From Chitinophaga sedimenti (GTDB lineage Bacteria > Bacteroidota > Bacteroidia > Chitinophagales > Chitinophagaceae), in contig NZ_JAKUKA010000001.1 in assembly GCF_023156195.1 (NCBI RefSeq), positions 2,108,001 to 2,172,000 on the forward strand: 64,000 bases of DNA, written 5' to 3'. The translations under genes were made by a program, and so were the position numbers. Below, piece after piece: positions 20,877-30,639 of the stretch; within the stretch, counting starts at the first letter, position 1; every line of letters begins with the position of its first letter. The notes beneath the pieces are model-generated. The model was not told the DNA's origin and ran no database searches. It was given only the letters and a program-made list of their open reading frames with translations.

Positions 20877-22510
20877 ACCGTTACGCTTACTGTTCCTCCT
20901 GCTGCTGCCAGCGTACGGATTCTCGCAAACCTTCCCGGTGTCTACGATCCAGCAGACCGGCGATAAAAGTAAACGCATCAATTTCGTATTTGTGGGTGAT
21001 GGTTATACCTCCGCACAACTCAGCACCTATATTAACAATGCCACCTCGGTAAAAAACGCGCTGATGGCGGCCGTACCATTTTCTACGTACAGCGCGTTTT
21101 TCAACGTGTTCGCCATAGAAGTCCCATCGGCACAATCGGGCGCTAAACACCCGGGTACCGCGGCAGATGAATCGTCTTCCGGCGGACAGCCCGTCGCTAA
21201 TCCCAGCACGTATTTCAATTCCACCTTTGATTTTAACAGTATACACCGGCTCATTTACCAGGCGAACGTTACACCTATCACCAACGTACTGGCCACCAAT
21301 GTACCGGAGTACACGCAAGGCATTGTGCTCTCGAACTCCCCTACTATGGCGGCGCGGGTGGCACGTATGCTACGTCTACCATCCACACTTCAGCTGCGGA
21401 AATCGCGATCCATGAAATTGGTCATTCTTTCGGCGGACTGGCCGACGAATATTGGGCCGGCGCAGGATACGCGGGCGAAAAAGCAAATATGACGGCTACA
21501 AGCAATCCCGCTACGGTAAAATGGAAAAACTGGGTAGGCATTAACAATATCGGGGTGTACGCTTATGGCGGCTCGGCGCCGGCGTCCGACTGGTACAGAC
21601 CGCACCAGAGCTGCCGGATGCAGTATCTCGGCAATGCCTTTTGCTCCGTTTGCGTCGAAGCGCTGATCAGCAAAATCCATTCGAAAGTAAACATGATCGA
21701 TAGTTACACCCCGCTATCCACCGCATTTACGATCATGGGAACCAGCCCGCGACCGTTTACCATCAGGAAACTGCAAACGACCAATAACAGCGTGAGCGTA
21801 CAATGGTTTCTGAACAATACACCATTGGCTGTTACCGACAGCATTACTATTCCTTACACGTCTTTTGTATCGGGTACCAATACGGTGAAAGCGGTGGTGA
21901 CCGATGCTACCGGCTTGTCTAAATCGTACCTGCCCGCCGCCGGCTACACCCGTACCATTAGCTGGACGGTGGAGAAAATGGCGGGACTGCTGCCGTTTGA
22001 GGGCTTTACTTCGCTGGGTGTAAATAAACTGAAGTGGGAGAAAGATTCTATTAACCAGGCGGCGGTGAACTACATCCGGAATACAGCCTCGACGGCCGGT
22101 TATACCATCGGCTGGCGCTGCTGCCGGCCGGACAGCGGAGTTTTATGGACAAACACCTTCACGCACCGCAGACGTGGTACCGGCTGCATGCTACCGATGC
22201 AGACGGCAAAGTGATACAGTCGGCGAACATCCAACTAAAAAACCCTTTAACGAAATTTAACTACAAAGTATACCAGGACGCTGCCAGTCACCACTACCGC
22301 TTCGTATACGAAGGTGATGCAGCCGCGGGCGCCCGGGGCAAAATAGTAGTATATAACGCCGCGGGCGCGCAGATATTGCGCCGCGACCTCGGTCGTATCA
22401 GCAGATCGCAGCAATACGAATTCGATTTGAGCGGGCAACCTGCCGGCATTTATTATCTCGGCATCGATATCGACGGCATGGTGTACACGGCGGAGTTGCT
22501 GGCCAACTAG
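20863..22510 (+). CDS. M64 family (IgA-peptidase-like) zinc metallopeptidase (two frameshifts)
   Basis: About 549 residues. Signal peptide (LLLLPAYGFSQ), then the M64 N-terminal pattern INFVFVGDGYTSAQLSTY and SGAKHPGTAADESS. The zinc site is HEIGHSFGGLADEYW (starting at base 21411), the extended HExxHxxGxxxD form. After it come WYRPHQSCRMQYL and CSVCVEAL, then an Ig-like domain and a C-terminal secretion tail with two strands (YEFDLSGQPAGIYYLGID) resembling a Por/type IX sorting domain. Missing bases near 21340 (a CCCC run that should be CCCCC) and near 22110 break the frame. Secreted protease; the target is unknown. Confidence 0.9.
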
Positions 22511-22549
22511 CTTTCTTCTTTATCGTATATTCGACCCAAACACTTGTCT

Positions 22550-23086
22550 ATGCCCACATTCTCGATACAAACACCCCTCGAAAACGAAAAAGCCCTCCTC
22601 CTCCCCTTGCAGGAATCAGATTTCGATTTGTTGTACGCAGTCGCCGCCGATCCCGCCGTATGGGCCCAGCATCCTAACAAAGACCGCTGGCAACGGGAGG
22701 TGTTCCGCACATTTTTCGATGGCGCCATGCATAGCCGTGGAGCGTTTAAGATCATCGATAAAGCGACGGGCGAGGTGGCCGGCAGTACCCGTTTTTACGA
22801 CTACGACGAAAAGAACAACAGCATCCTGATCGGCTATACCTTTTACGGTACAAGGTTCTGGGGTAAGGGCATGAATCCTTCCGTAAAAAAACTGATGCTG
22901 GATTACATTTTTCAATATGTAGATATCGTGTATTTCCACATCGGCGAGCACAACCTGCGTTCACAGATCGCGATCTCCCGCCTGGGAGCCCAAAAGGTAA
23001 ATGAAGTGAACGTGGCCTATTACGGAGAACCCGAAAAGCTCAATTTCGTGTACGAAATTCGTAGATTTGCCGCGCACAAGGACTAA
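22550..23086 (+). CDS. GNAT-family N-acetyltransferase (RimJ/RimL type)
   Basis: 178 residues from the ATG at 22550. GNAT features: motif D/C region FKIIDKATGEVAGSTRFYDY, motif A with IGYTFYGTRFWGKGMNPSVKKLM (acetyl-CoA loop, a degenerate R/Q-x-x-G-x-G/A), and the C-terminal HNLRSQIAISRLGAQKV of the RimJ/L group. It would acetylate a protein N-terminus or small molecule. The AAA ATPase gene starts 3 bp after its stop, so the two form an operon. Confidence 0.88.
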   Translation: MPTFSIQTPLENEKALLLPLQESDFDLLYAVAADPAVWAQHPNKDRWQREVFRTFFDGAMHSRGAFKIIDKATGEVAGSTRFYDYDEKNNSILIGYTFYGTRFWGKGMNPSVKKLMLDYIFQYVDIVYFHIGEHNLRSQIAISRLGAQKVNEVNVAYYGEPEKLNFVYEIRRFAAHKD

Positions 23087-23089
23087 GCA

Positions 23090-23794
23090 ATGAACGTAAC
23101 CAACCTTACCATCCGGGACCAGGAAAAGATTTCGCTGGACGATATCCAGTTCAGCCGTGAGAACAGAGCCATACTGGACCAGGTATTGCGGGAGCACCGC
23201 CACGTAGCGGAACTGAAGAAATACAACCTACCGGTTGATAACAAAATACTGCTGCACGGCCACTCCGGCTGCGGCAAAACTACCACCGCGAAAGCAATCG
23301 CCACTGTTTTAGGCAAGAATATCGTGATCGTAAACCTCAGCACGCTGGTATCGTCCCGTTTGGGTGAAACCGCGCAAAACCTGCAGCTGTTGTTCGAAAA
23401 AGCCATCCGCGAAAAGGCGGTCCTGTTCCTCGACGAATTCGATCATATCGGCAAAATGCGTGTTACAGACGATAAAGACTCCGGCGAAATCCGCCGTTTA
23501 GTAAATACGTTGATCCAGCAGATCGACTATCTCCCCTCAGATACCCTGCTGATCTGCGCCACCAATTACCCCGAACTGATCGATGGCGCACTGCTGCGCC
23601 GTTTCCAACTGAAATTGAAATACGACATGCCCGGCGTCGTGGAGCTGGACGCTTATTACGATAAACGCCTCGCGCAATTTCCGGCCCACCTGACGGGAAT
23701 TGAACGGCAGTATGGCATTTCTTACGCCGAAGCCCGGGATTACGTCAATACGGCTATGAAAACGCGGATTCTCGACGAACTGGACGCCGAATAG
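23090..23794 (+). CDS. AAA ATPase, single domain
   Basis: Intact, 234 residues. Walker A GHSGCGKT (57-64), Walker B VLFLDEFD (111-118), sensor-1 CATN (Asn159) and arginine pair in ALLRRF (170-171). The N-terminal 45 residues are a short helical linker. The pattern SRLGETAQNLQLLF and GEIRRLVNTLIQQID closely resembles the stand-alone AAA ATPases that are often paired with a subtilisin-like S8 protease in bacteria. No S8 gene is seen here; its partner in the operon is a GNAT protein. Likely remodels a protein target; the target is unknown. Confidence 0.9.
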   Translation: MNVTNLTIRDQEKISLDDIQFSRENRAILDQVLREHRHVAELKKYNLPVDNKILLHGHSGCGKTTTAKAIATVLGKNIVIVNLSTLVSSRLGETAQNLQLLFEKAIREKAVLFLDEFDHIGKMRVTDDKDSGEIRRLVNTLIQQIDYLPSDTLLICATNYPELIDGALLRRFQLKLKYDMPGVVELDAYYDKRLAQFPAHLTGIERQYGISYAEARDYVNTAMKTRILDELDAE

Positions 23795-23798
23795 AAAA

Positions 23799-23817
23799 GG
23801 CCGCTATGACAGCGGCC
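23799..23817 (-). terminator. Terminator for the convergent alpha/beta hydrolase
   Basis: A 7-bp stem (23799-23805 with 23811-23817) with a 5-nt loop. A TTTT run follows on the minus strand, just after the hydrolase stop at 23823; it also abuts the AAA ATPase stop at 23794. Confidence 0.65.
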
Positions 23818-23822
23818 CTCTC

Positions 23823-24848
23823 CTACAAAAAGCGTTTCATCCAATCCCGCATGGCCTGCCAGGCCTCCGGGGCAAAGACCTCCGGAAGACTTGCACTCTC
23901 CTCGCGGGTGCAGGTAATACAATGCTGGAACAGGTGATTGAGTCCCGGCAAAACTTTCACTGTTACCTGTTTTCCGCCATAGCGGCGGATATTCTCCAGG
24001 TTCTCTTTATAAGGCACCATCACATCCTTGTCGCCATTCAGCGCCAGGAAAGGTACCCTGATCTTTTTCAGCAACGGCACAGGATCGTAGCGCAGGTGAT
24101 ACTGATACCATGCGCCCATTGCCTGGCTCACATAAGATGTCACAAAAATCGCATGTGGTCGTGTTCTCCGGGTTTATCTTTCGCGAAAGCACTGTCGTCC
24201 GCATGTTTCCATGCCGCGTACGTGGCGTTCAGCTTGTCCGCCAGTTGGGGCGTATAAGCGTAACGATAAGCTGTATCAAACATCCGGAGATTAATTGTTT
24301 TGTGGCGGTTCTTATCGTAGTCGGGAATTTTCGCCGATTCAATAATGCCGATGTTCTGCAATTTCAACGCCTGCAAGCCATCCGTAGCCAATCCGGCGAG
24401 CGTGACTACAAAATCAACTTCTTTAGATTTGGCAGCCGCAATGATCGCGGCGGCGCCGCCCTCGCTGTGGCCGACCAGTCCGGCTTTGGTAACGCCGGGC
24501 TGTTGTTTCAGGTACGCCAGCGCCGCCAGTGCATCATCCGCAAAATCGCCGGTAGTAGCCGTTTCATATACACCGTTCGTTTGACCGGTACCCCGATCGT
24601 CAACACGGAGTACGGCATAACCCAGTTGCGACAGGGAGTCTGCCAGCGCTTTAAACATAGGTTTGCCGGCCATGGTGCCGTCTCGATCCTGTTTCCCGGT
24701 GCCAGACACCAATACTACGCCGGGGTAATGTTGCTTACCTGCCGGCACCGTAAGTGTAGCGCCGAAACGGATGGTGTCGCGGGTAAAGAAAACCGAGTCG
24801 CTGCGGGAGGAAAGTACGGCTAAAAGCGCCAGGTACGAGGGTTCTCAT
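23823..24848 (-). CDS. Secreted alpha/beta hydrolase (two frameshifts)
   Basis: About 341 residues. Start ATG at 24848; removing one extra C near 24828 gives the leader MRTLVLALLAVLSS. The core has VVLVSGTGKQDRD, LGYAVLRVDDRGTGQT, nucleophile elbow GLVGHSEGGAAA, acid FLALNGDKDVMVP and catalytic His in LPGLNHLFQH. A second break near 24142 (missing base) separates the two halves. It fits the periplasmic serine hydrolases annotated as S33-like or dienelactone-hydrolase-like; an esterase or acyl-peptidase role is likely but not defined. It stands at the 3' side of the TlpA locus, 28 bp downstream on the same strand, and may be its last gene. Confidence 0.85.
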
Positions 24849-24876
24849 TAACAAAAACACGAAAAAATGCGTTTGA

Positions 24877-26853
24877 TCATCCTTCCTTCTTTAACAATTC
24901 AATGATGTAGCTGATCTCATCGGCCAGTGCGCTCGGGCTGCCGAAGTAACCGTTGGACGTCCAGCGGATCTGGCCTTTGCCGTCAATGATGATTTTAGCG
25001 GGAATGCCGGAGAAATGCAGCTCCTTCGCATACTGGCTGTACGTTTTATCAAGGCGGCCGTTAGTGTTCTTAGCGTCGTACAGTACGTTCAGGTTGTAGT
25101 TATTTTCTTTCAGGAATGATTTGATTTCCTCCTTGTAATTGGGCTTGGTTTCCTGCGTGGCGATAAAAAGAAGTTAACGTTTTTATCGTTCGCATATTTG
25201 TTTACTGCCATCTGCATGCCTGGCAGCGCCGCTTTACACGGACCGCACCAGGTAGCCCAGAAATCGAGCACCACGATATTTCCTTTCAATTTTGCGAGAT
25301 CGGCCGAACCGCCTTTCAGCTGCTCCAGTTTGAACATCGGCGCATCCTGGCGGATCATCTGTTCGCGGATATGCGCCTGTTGCGCCGATAACGTTTCGGC
25401 ACTTTTCAGACTATCGAAATAGGCATCAAAACCTTTATCGCTTTTGTTCTTTTTGATGTATTCTTTCTTCAGCAGGGCAATCGTTTCCGGTGTAGCCTTG
25501 TTCATAGCTACTGCATTCTCCACGATCTGCATCGCATCATTATGACGGCCGTTGTTTTCCAGCAACGTAGCATAAAGTCCCATGAAATCGGCGCTATTGC
25601 TCCCTTTGTGGCTTTTTACCTTCTCCATCCATACCAGCGCGGTTTTATCGTCGCCTTTGCGGTGCAGCAGGGAGGCGTGACCCATGAAAGCAGGCAGCGC
25701 GTAATCCAGCAGGTGATCTTTCCACTGCGACTCGCTGTAGATCCTGCTTTCATTGCCATCTTTACGATTGGTGCGCTTTTCAATCTCCTCTACCAGCAAT
25801 TTGGAATAAGGAAAAATGAAGTCCAGCGTCACTTCGCCGTGGCTTTCCGCACCCAGTACCAGCAGGCGATGAAATTCGGTAAGCCCAACGAACGGGGATA
25901 CCGGCGCCATTTCATAAAGAATATCATAGTTCTTTTTACCTACCTGCTCGTATACCACGCCACGGAAGGCTTTATCGTACCACATGCGATCTTCTTCGCT
26001 GTTTACATTCTTAAACTTCTCGTAAGGGAATTTGGCGATAAACGCTTTCCACTGTACGATGGTTTTCTGCGCGGGAGCCGCCGTGTAAAAAGCTTTCAAT
26101 GCTTTATCGCGGGCCGTAACGCCATCCGGGAACTTAGCGATGATGATATTGTTTATAGAATCGGCCTTCGCATAATTACCCGCGAGCTCACGGTAAGCAG
26201 CACTTACGGCGCGTAATTCGGCTTCCGTAACGTCGGGTAAACTGGTGATGAATTTAATTTCGCGTGGCAGGATCGTGTCCATTTTAGCGGGATCTTCGGC
26301 TTTCAGGATGCGCATAGCCGGGAGGAAAATCGTGCGGCGGCTTTGCGGAAAGTTTTTCAATTCCTGGTTCATCCAGAATACACCTACATTATTGGCGATG
26401 ATGGCCGATTCGTCAACAATATCCGGCATTTCGCGGCGGAGCGCTTTAGTGCGCAGCATACCCCATGCAGCATAAGACGTCGGCAACTGTCGGCCCTGGC
26501 GGTCGGATGTCAGGGGCATAGGTAACACGTCCGCCCTTATCGGTTTTGCCGTTCGCGCTAAAGTTGTTCACCATCAGTACTGCGTCTGCCGGAATGAGCA
26601 ATTTACCTACCCAACCGCTGTCATTCATCTTCATTGGCACGTCGTAAGCATTCCAGGCATTGTCCTGGTAAAAGTATGCTACGCCCGTTACCGGCGCCAA
26701 TCCGCGCAGCACGGTACTGTCCGGGTTATAAAAGATCGTCACGGAATCGCCCGCCACCGGGTGATCCGGTGTTACAATGTATGGCCTCTGGGCAACCGCC
26801 AGCCCCGTTGTAAGGGCCAGCAGCGCCGATAAGGCAAAGCCTTTCTTGTTCAT
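24877..26853 (-). CDS. TlpA-like thioredoxin-fold protein with long N-terminal region (two frameshifts)
   Basis: About 658 residues. Signal peptide (TTGLAVAQ), then an N-terminal beta-domain (DHPVAGDSVTIFYNP), a long helical TPR-like middle (about 150-500) and a C-terminal thioredoxin domain with FWATWCGPCK near base 25260 and the cis-Pro segment FSGIPAKIIID. Breaks: near 26515 (one extra C in a C run) and near 25170 (missing base). TlpA proteins keep periplasmic thiols reduced. It ends the SusCD-DUF4843-PKD series; a role in maturing a cysteine-containing cargo or partner is inferred. Confidence 0.85.
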
Positions 26854-26882
26854 CTGGTGTGGTTATTTTATGGTTTCCCTGA

Positions 26883-28412
26883 TTAATAGGTACCCGAGCC
26901 GCGGTTCTTTGCGCTCACGTCATATATTTTGCCGAAGCCGGTGAATATGTTTTTAGGGGTGGCGGTAATATCACCGCTCACGCCATTGAAAGCCATTTCA
27001 TATAAACGCCCTTGTGTACCGTCCCAGGTGGCAATGTAGAGCAGGCGGCCTTCTACTGCGCTCAGGTTGAAGTTGGGCCTTGGTTTGTAAAGCTTCATCG
27101 CGGTGATGGTTTCGTTCGCCGGTAACGCATCGAATACCACTTTCGCGGTGTTGGTACCTTGGTAGTCGTATGCATAGATCTTACGGTCCGTGGCGTAAAT
27201 ATCAACATACCCCAGTTCGCTGGCCTGGAAAAACTTTGCAGCGGCGATGTCGGGGAGATTGGTCATGTTATAGGCGCCAATCACCATATTGCCATCGTCG
27301 GCTTTGTTGAAGTTGCTCACATATAACCAGTACCCATTACCCGTACGATCTTTGAAAAAGAGTGCGTATTCAGCAGGTAACCGCGGTCCATGTACAGCAT
27401 GTCCTTACCCACATTGCGGTGATCGAATGACATATTAGCGCCTACGATCGGTGCTTTGAAATCGATCATACTGCCAGCTACCGAAGCAGGGTGAATGAAG
27501 CGGCCGTTCTTTATCGTATACCACGGCTACCATACCGGAAGCACTGGCGTTAGCAAGGTAAGGCGCCAGTTCATAATCGCCGGGTACCGGCGCGCTGAAC
27601 AAGGCGTCCACTTCGTAGGTTGTCGTGTATACGTGCAGTTTACCCGCGTTGATCAGGGCGCTGTACGAGTTATTGAGGAACATGAACGTTTCCGGTGCAA
27701 CCACGGCATCGGAGCGGCGATAGAAGGACTTATCCTCTCTCAGTAAAGAGAAATCCGAGCCGCTTACCCGCGAAATGTGTTTATCGCTGCCCAGCATAAT
27801 CCAGTTCTGCGTACTGCCTGTACGTCTTTCCTGTGCTACAAAGCGGGGTACACCCGGCAGCTTAGCCCCTGTAGACGCGGCATACAGACCACGCAACCTG
27901 CGCGGACTAATACCACTGAGCGGCACCGCATCTGCCGTAATTAAAAAGTCTACATCGGAAGAATCGGCCGTGCCGTGCAGTACCATTACCCCATACTCGA
28001 TACCCACAGATACCACCACGGTGAATATCATATTAGATTTGAGCTGATTCACCGTATCTGTAACGATCAGTTCCAGGCGGTACTCTCCCACGGTTTCGGT
28101 TACCGGCGCGGTTAAATGCAGCTGCTCCGACAAAGTGCGCGCAGGTTTGGTCGGCGCTGTGCTGCCGGTGGTCAGCGGGTACATGATCCATTTATATTTC
28201 AGGGCGGTCATGTTTCCACCCTCATAAGTAATTTTCGGGTTGATGTCGAGCATGCCGTAACGCTCTACATACCTGGCCCCACCGATGCCCGCCGTATCAA
28301 TAGCAGCGATGTTCACCGTTGAATAATCGTAATTGCCGAGATCCTTCTTGCAGGCGTTAAAAACAAACGCTGCACCCAGAGTGGCTATGATATAAGCTAT
28401 TTTCAATTTCAT
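26883..28412 (-). CDS. PKD-like family lipoprotein (two frameshifts)
   Basis: About 509 residues. Lipobox VFNAC (Cys21), then an Ig/PKD-like domain (KYKWIMYP, YRLELIVTDTVNQLKSNMIFTVVV), then a propeller-like region (WIMLGSDKHISRVSG, RKIYAYDYQGTNTAKVVF). Breaks near 27515, where two A residues appear to be missing, and near 27365 (missing base) interrupt the middle. This protein type is common directly after susD in Chitinophagaceae and is thought to be a surface binding accessory. It lies 28 bp downstream of the DUF4843 gene. Confidence 0.78.
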
Positions 28413-28440
28413 TTTTTACACTTGAAGTTTGAAACATACC

Positions 28441-29193
28441 CTAAAGCGGGAAAGTAACCAGCTGGCCACGTTCGTCCGTTAATGCCGGTTGATGCGTGGC
28501 GTTGTAAGCATTGAGCGCGGTCTTTAGCAGCGCGTTGATATCCAGCATACCGGCGTTGGTATATTCGCCCGGCGCAGGCGGAATACGACCGCTCTGTTGC
28601 AGCGGGAAATTATCAACACCCGTCACAGAGATGATGAAACGCCATTTCACCGTGCTGTACGTACCGAAGTAGTAAGACAAGCCGATCAGCGCGTCCCAGT
28701 TGGAGGGCTTCACCACGTTATCGCTCCAGCTGATAGTGATAACGCTATCCTCACCCACACCGCGTTTAAAATCTTTCGTATCCGCAATGCCCAGGTTCAG
28801 GTTTACAGCGCTGTCTTTGATATCGTCCGTACGGAACAACACCACCGGGATATAACCAAAAAGCGAATCCGCTTTTACCGAGCCATCTATCAATTCAAAG
28901 TGTTTGCCTTCAATGGCAGTGGAACCTTTCGCGATCACGCGGCCACGCACCACGCGGTCCATGGCCGATTTTTCACCCATGATCTTCACTTTTACAAGAA
29001 AAGTATCTTTCGTTACCGCCAGCGGCTGTGTAACGAACGTAAAAGATTTATAAGTGATGCGGGTTTGTGCGAGGTCGGCGGCGCGTTCAAAAAAGTACAC
29101 GCGCGGCTCATCGCTGTAAGCGCCTATTTCCTTTTGGCAGGCGCCCAACAGCAGTACCGTCAGGAACAATAAAGCCAGTTGTATATGTTTCAT
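28441..29193 (-). CDS. DUF4843 lipoprotein
   Basis: Intact, 250 residues from the ATG at 29193. Lipobox LLLGAC (Cys19). Features of DUF4843 are the early RVYFFERAAD, the FVTQPLAVTKDTFLVKVKIMG strand pair, EGKHFEL and VVLFRT. These surface lipoproteins accompany SusCD pairs in Bacteroidota and probably help capture the cargo. It lies between susD (25 bp upstream) and the PKD-like gene. Confidence 0.85.
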   Translation of the reverse strand: MKHIQLALLFLTVLLLGACQKEIGAYSDEPRVYFFERAADLAQTRITYKSFTFVTQPLAVTKDTFLVKVKIMGEKSAMDRVVRGRVIAKGSTAIEGKHFELIDGSVKADSLFGYIPVVLFRTDDIKDSAVNLNLGIADTKDFKRGVGEDSVITISWSDNVVKPSNWDALIGLSYYFGTYSTVKWRFIISVTGVDNFPLQQSGRIPPAPGEYTNAGMLDINALLKTALNAYNATHQPALTDERGQLVTFPL

Positions 29194-29218
29194 TTTTTCC
29201 TTTTTTAAGTTGACAGAA

Positions 29219-30628
29219 TTATTTGCCATTGCCATATTCTACTTCATTATCGGGCAGCGGCAGCACATATACCGAATTATCGGCCGTTACACCACCGATC
29301 TGCGGCAGGTTCAGGCGTTTGTAATAGTAGAACAGCTGGCCTTCGCAGTACAGGTCTTTACGGTACTCCTTAAAGATCTCGTTCTGAAATTGCGTTTCCG
29401 TCATGGTCGGCTGCAGATCCGCGCTGACGTTGCGGGCCCGGCGCACCGTATTCAGGTAACCAACTGCCGCGGACATATCCGTTGCTTTCAGACACTCGGC
29501 CGCGATGTAATACATCTCTGATATCCTGATAACAGGCATCTTGTTCATAGAACTGGCCAGGCCCGTTGCCTGCATCAGCTTCGTGCTGTAGCGGATATTG
29601 GTGGAGGCATTGTCCAGCAAAGTAATTTTCGCATAGCGATAATCGGCCGTGCTTTCGTACACCTGCTGGAACTCTGCGTCGTTGTTTTTGGTGAGCAGGT
29701 TGGTCGCCAGCGGTGTAAAGTAATTGGTGGAAATATTAAGCATATCCGCCTTGAACAGCGCAAAAACCAGTTCTTCTGTAAATACTTTATTCCCATTATC
29801 CATTTCAAAGTCCGGCGTGAACGTAAACACCGCCGATTCAATCACCTCTTTCGCCGCCGCCAGGGCCTTCTCATTGTCGCCGGCATACAGGTAAACACGC
29901 GCCTGCAAAGCCTTCACCGCGAAGTAATTGAACTTGTAATAACGATCACGCAGGTAAGTGGTAACGGTCGTGGTGCTGCCGGGCACGATCGGATCAACGG
30001 GTTTCAGGGCGGCAGCCGCCACATCCAGGTCCGCCTGTATCTTTGTCAGCATCTCCGCTACGGTTAAACGAGGCAATGCATCCACGGTCAGCGCATCCAT
30101 ATAAGGAATAGCCTTCGTCGTATTGCCGCCTGCAGCGGCCGGTGAGGCGCCGAACAAACGCAGCAGGTCAAAGTGCATAAAAGCGCGCAGGGCATGCGCT
30201 TCGCCATTGATGATGCTGTAATTGACGCCGCGGAACAGCTTTCTATCGGCACGGCCAAGGTTGGCGATCAGGTTGTTATCGTTGGCCAGGGCCTTGTACA
30301 TACCCTTGTAAATACCGTCGGTTTTGGCGCGTACGGCCACGTTCGTATACTGGTACAGCGATGCGTAGTAGTACTCGTGAAAAGTACTGGTAAAGCGGGT
30401 ATGCTGTTTGCCGAGCACGTCTACAAGGCCATAGCTCAGTTCTTTACCGTACAGGGCATCGGCGTTCAGGCCCAGGTACACGCCGGTGAGCGCATCCATA
30501 AAACCCTGTTCATCTTTGAAAGCCACTTCGGCATCTATCTGTGTTTTAGGCTTCACGTCCGGGAAGTCTTTGCAGGAACTCAGCAACACCACCGGCAGGG
30601 CCCATAATAATATGCGATTCATTCTCAT
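29219..30628 (-). CDS. SusD/RagB family surface lipoprotein
   Basis: Intact, 469 residues, lipobox VLLSSC (Cys19). SusD signs: AFKDEQGFMDALTGVYLGLN, GEAHALRAFMHFDLLRLFG, ALQARVYLYAGDNEKAL and the C-terminal EIFKEYRKDLYCEGQLFYYYKR block. It is shorter than the SusD at 8.8-10.5 kb, and the same region in that paralogue has a longer loop. It follows the STN-type susC by 11 bp. Cargo unknown; the lack of any CAZyme nearby argues against a simple polysaccharide. Confidence 0.93.
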   Translation of the reverse strand: MRMNRILLWALPVVLLSSCKDFPDVKPKTQIDAEVAFKDEQGFMDALTGVYLGLNADALYGKELSYGLVDVLGKQHTRFTSTFHEYYYASLYQYTNVAVRAKTDGIYKGMYKALANDNNLIANLGRADRKLFRGVNYSIINGEAHALRAFMHFDLLRLFGASPAAAGGNTTKAIPYMDALTVDALPRLTVAEMLTKIQADLDVAAAALKPVDPIVPGSTTTVTTYLRDRYYKFNYFAVKALQARVYLYAGDNEKALAAAKEVIESAVFTFTPDFEMDNGNKVFTEELVFALFKADMLNISTNYFTPLATNLLTKNNDAEFQQVYESTADYRYAKITLLDNASTNIRYSTKLMQATGLASSMNKMPVIRISEMYYIAAECLKATDMSAAVGYLNTVRRARNVSADLQPTMTETQFQNEIFKEYRKDLYCEGQLFYYYKRLNLPQIGGVTADNSVYVLPLPDNEVEYGNGK

Positions 30629-30639
30629 GACTAATACGC

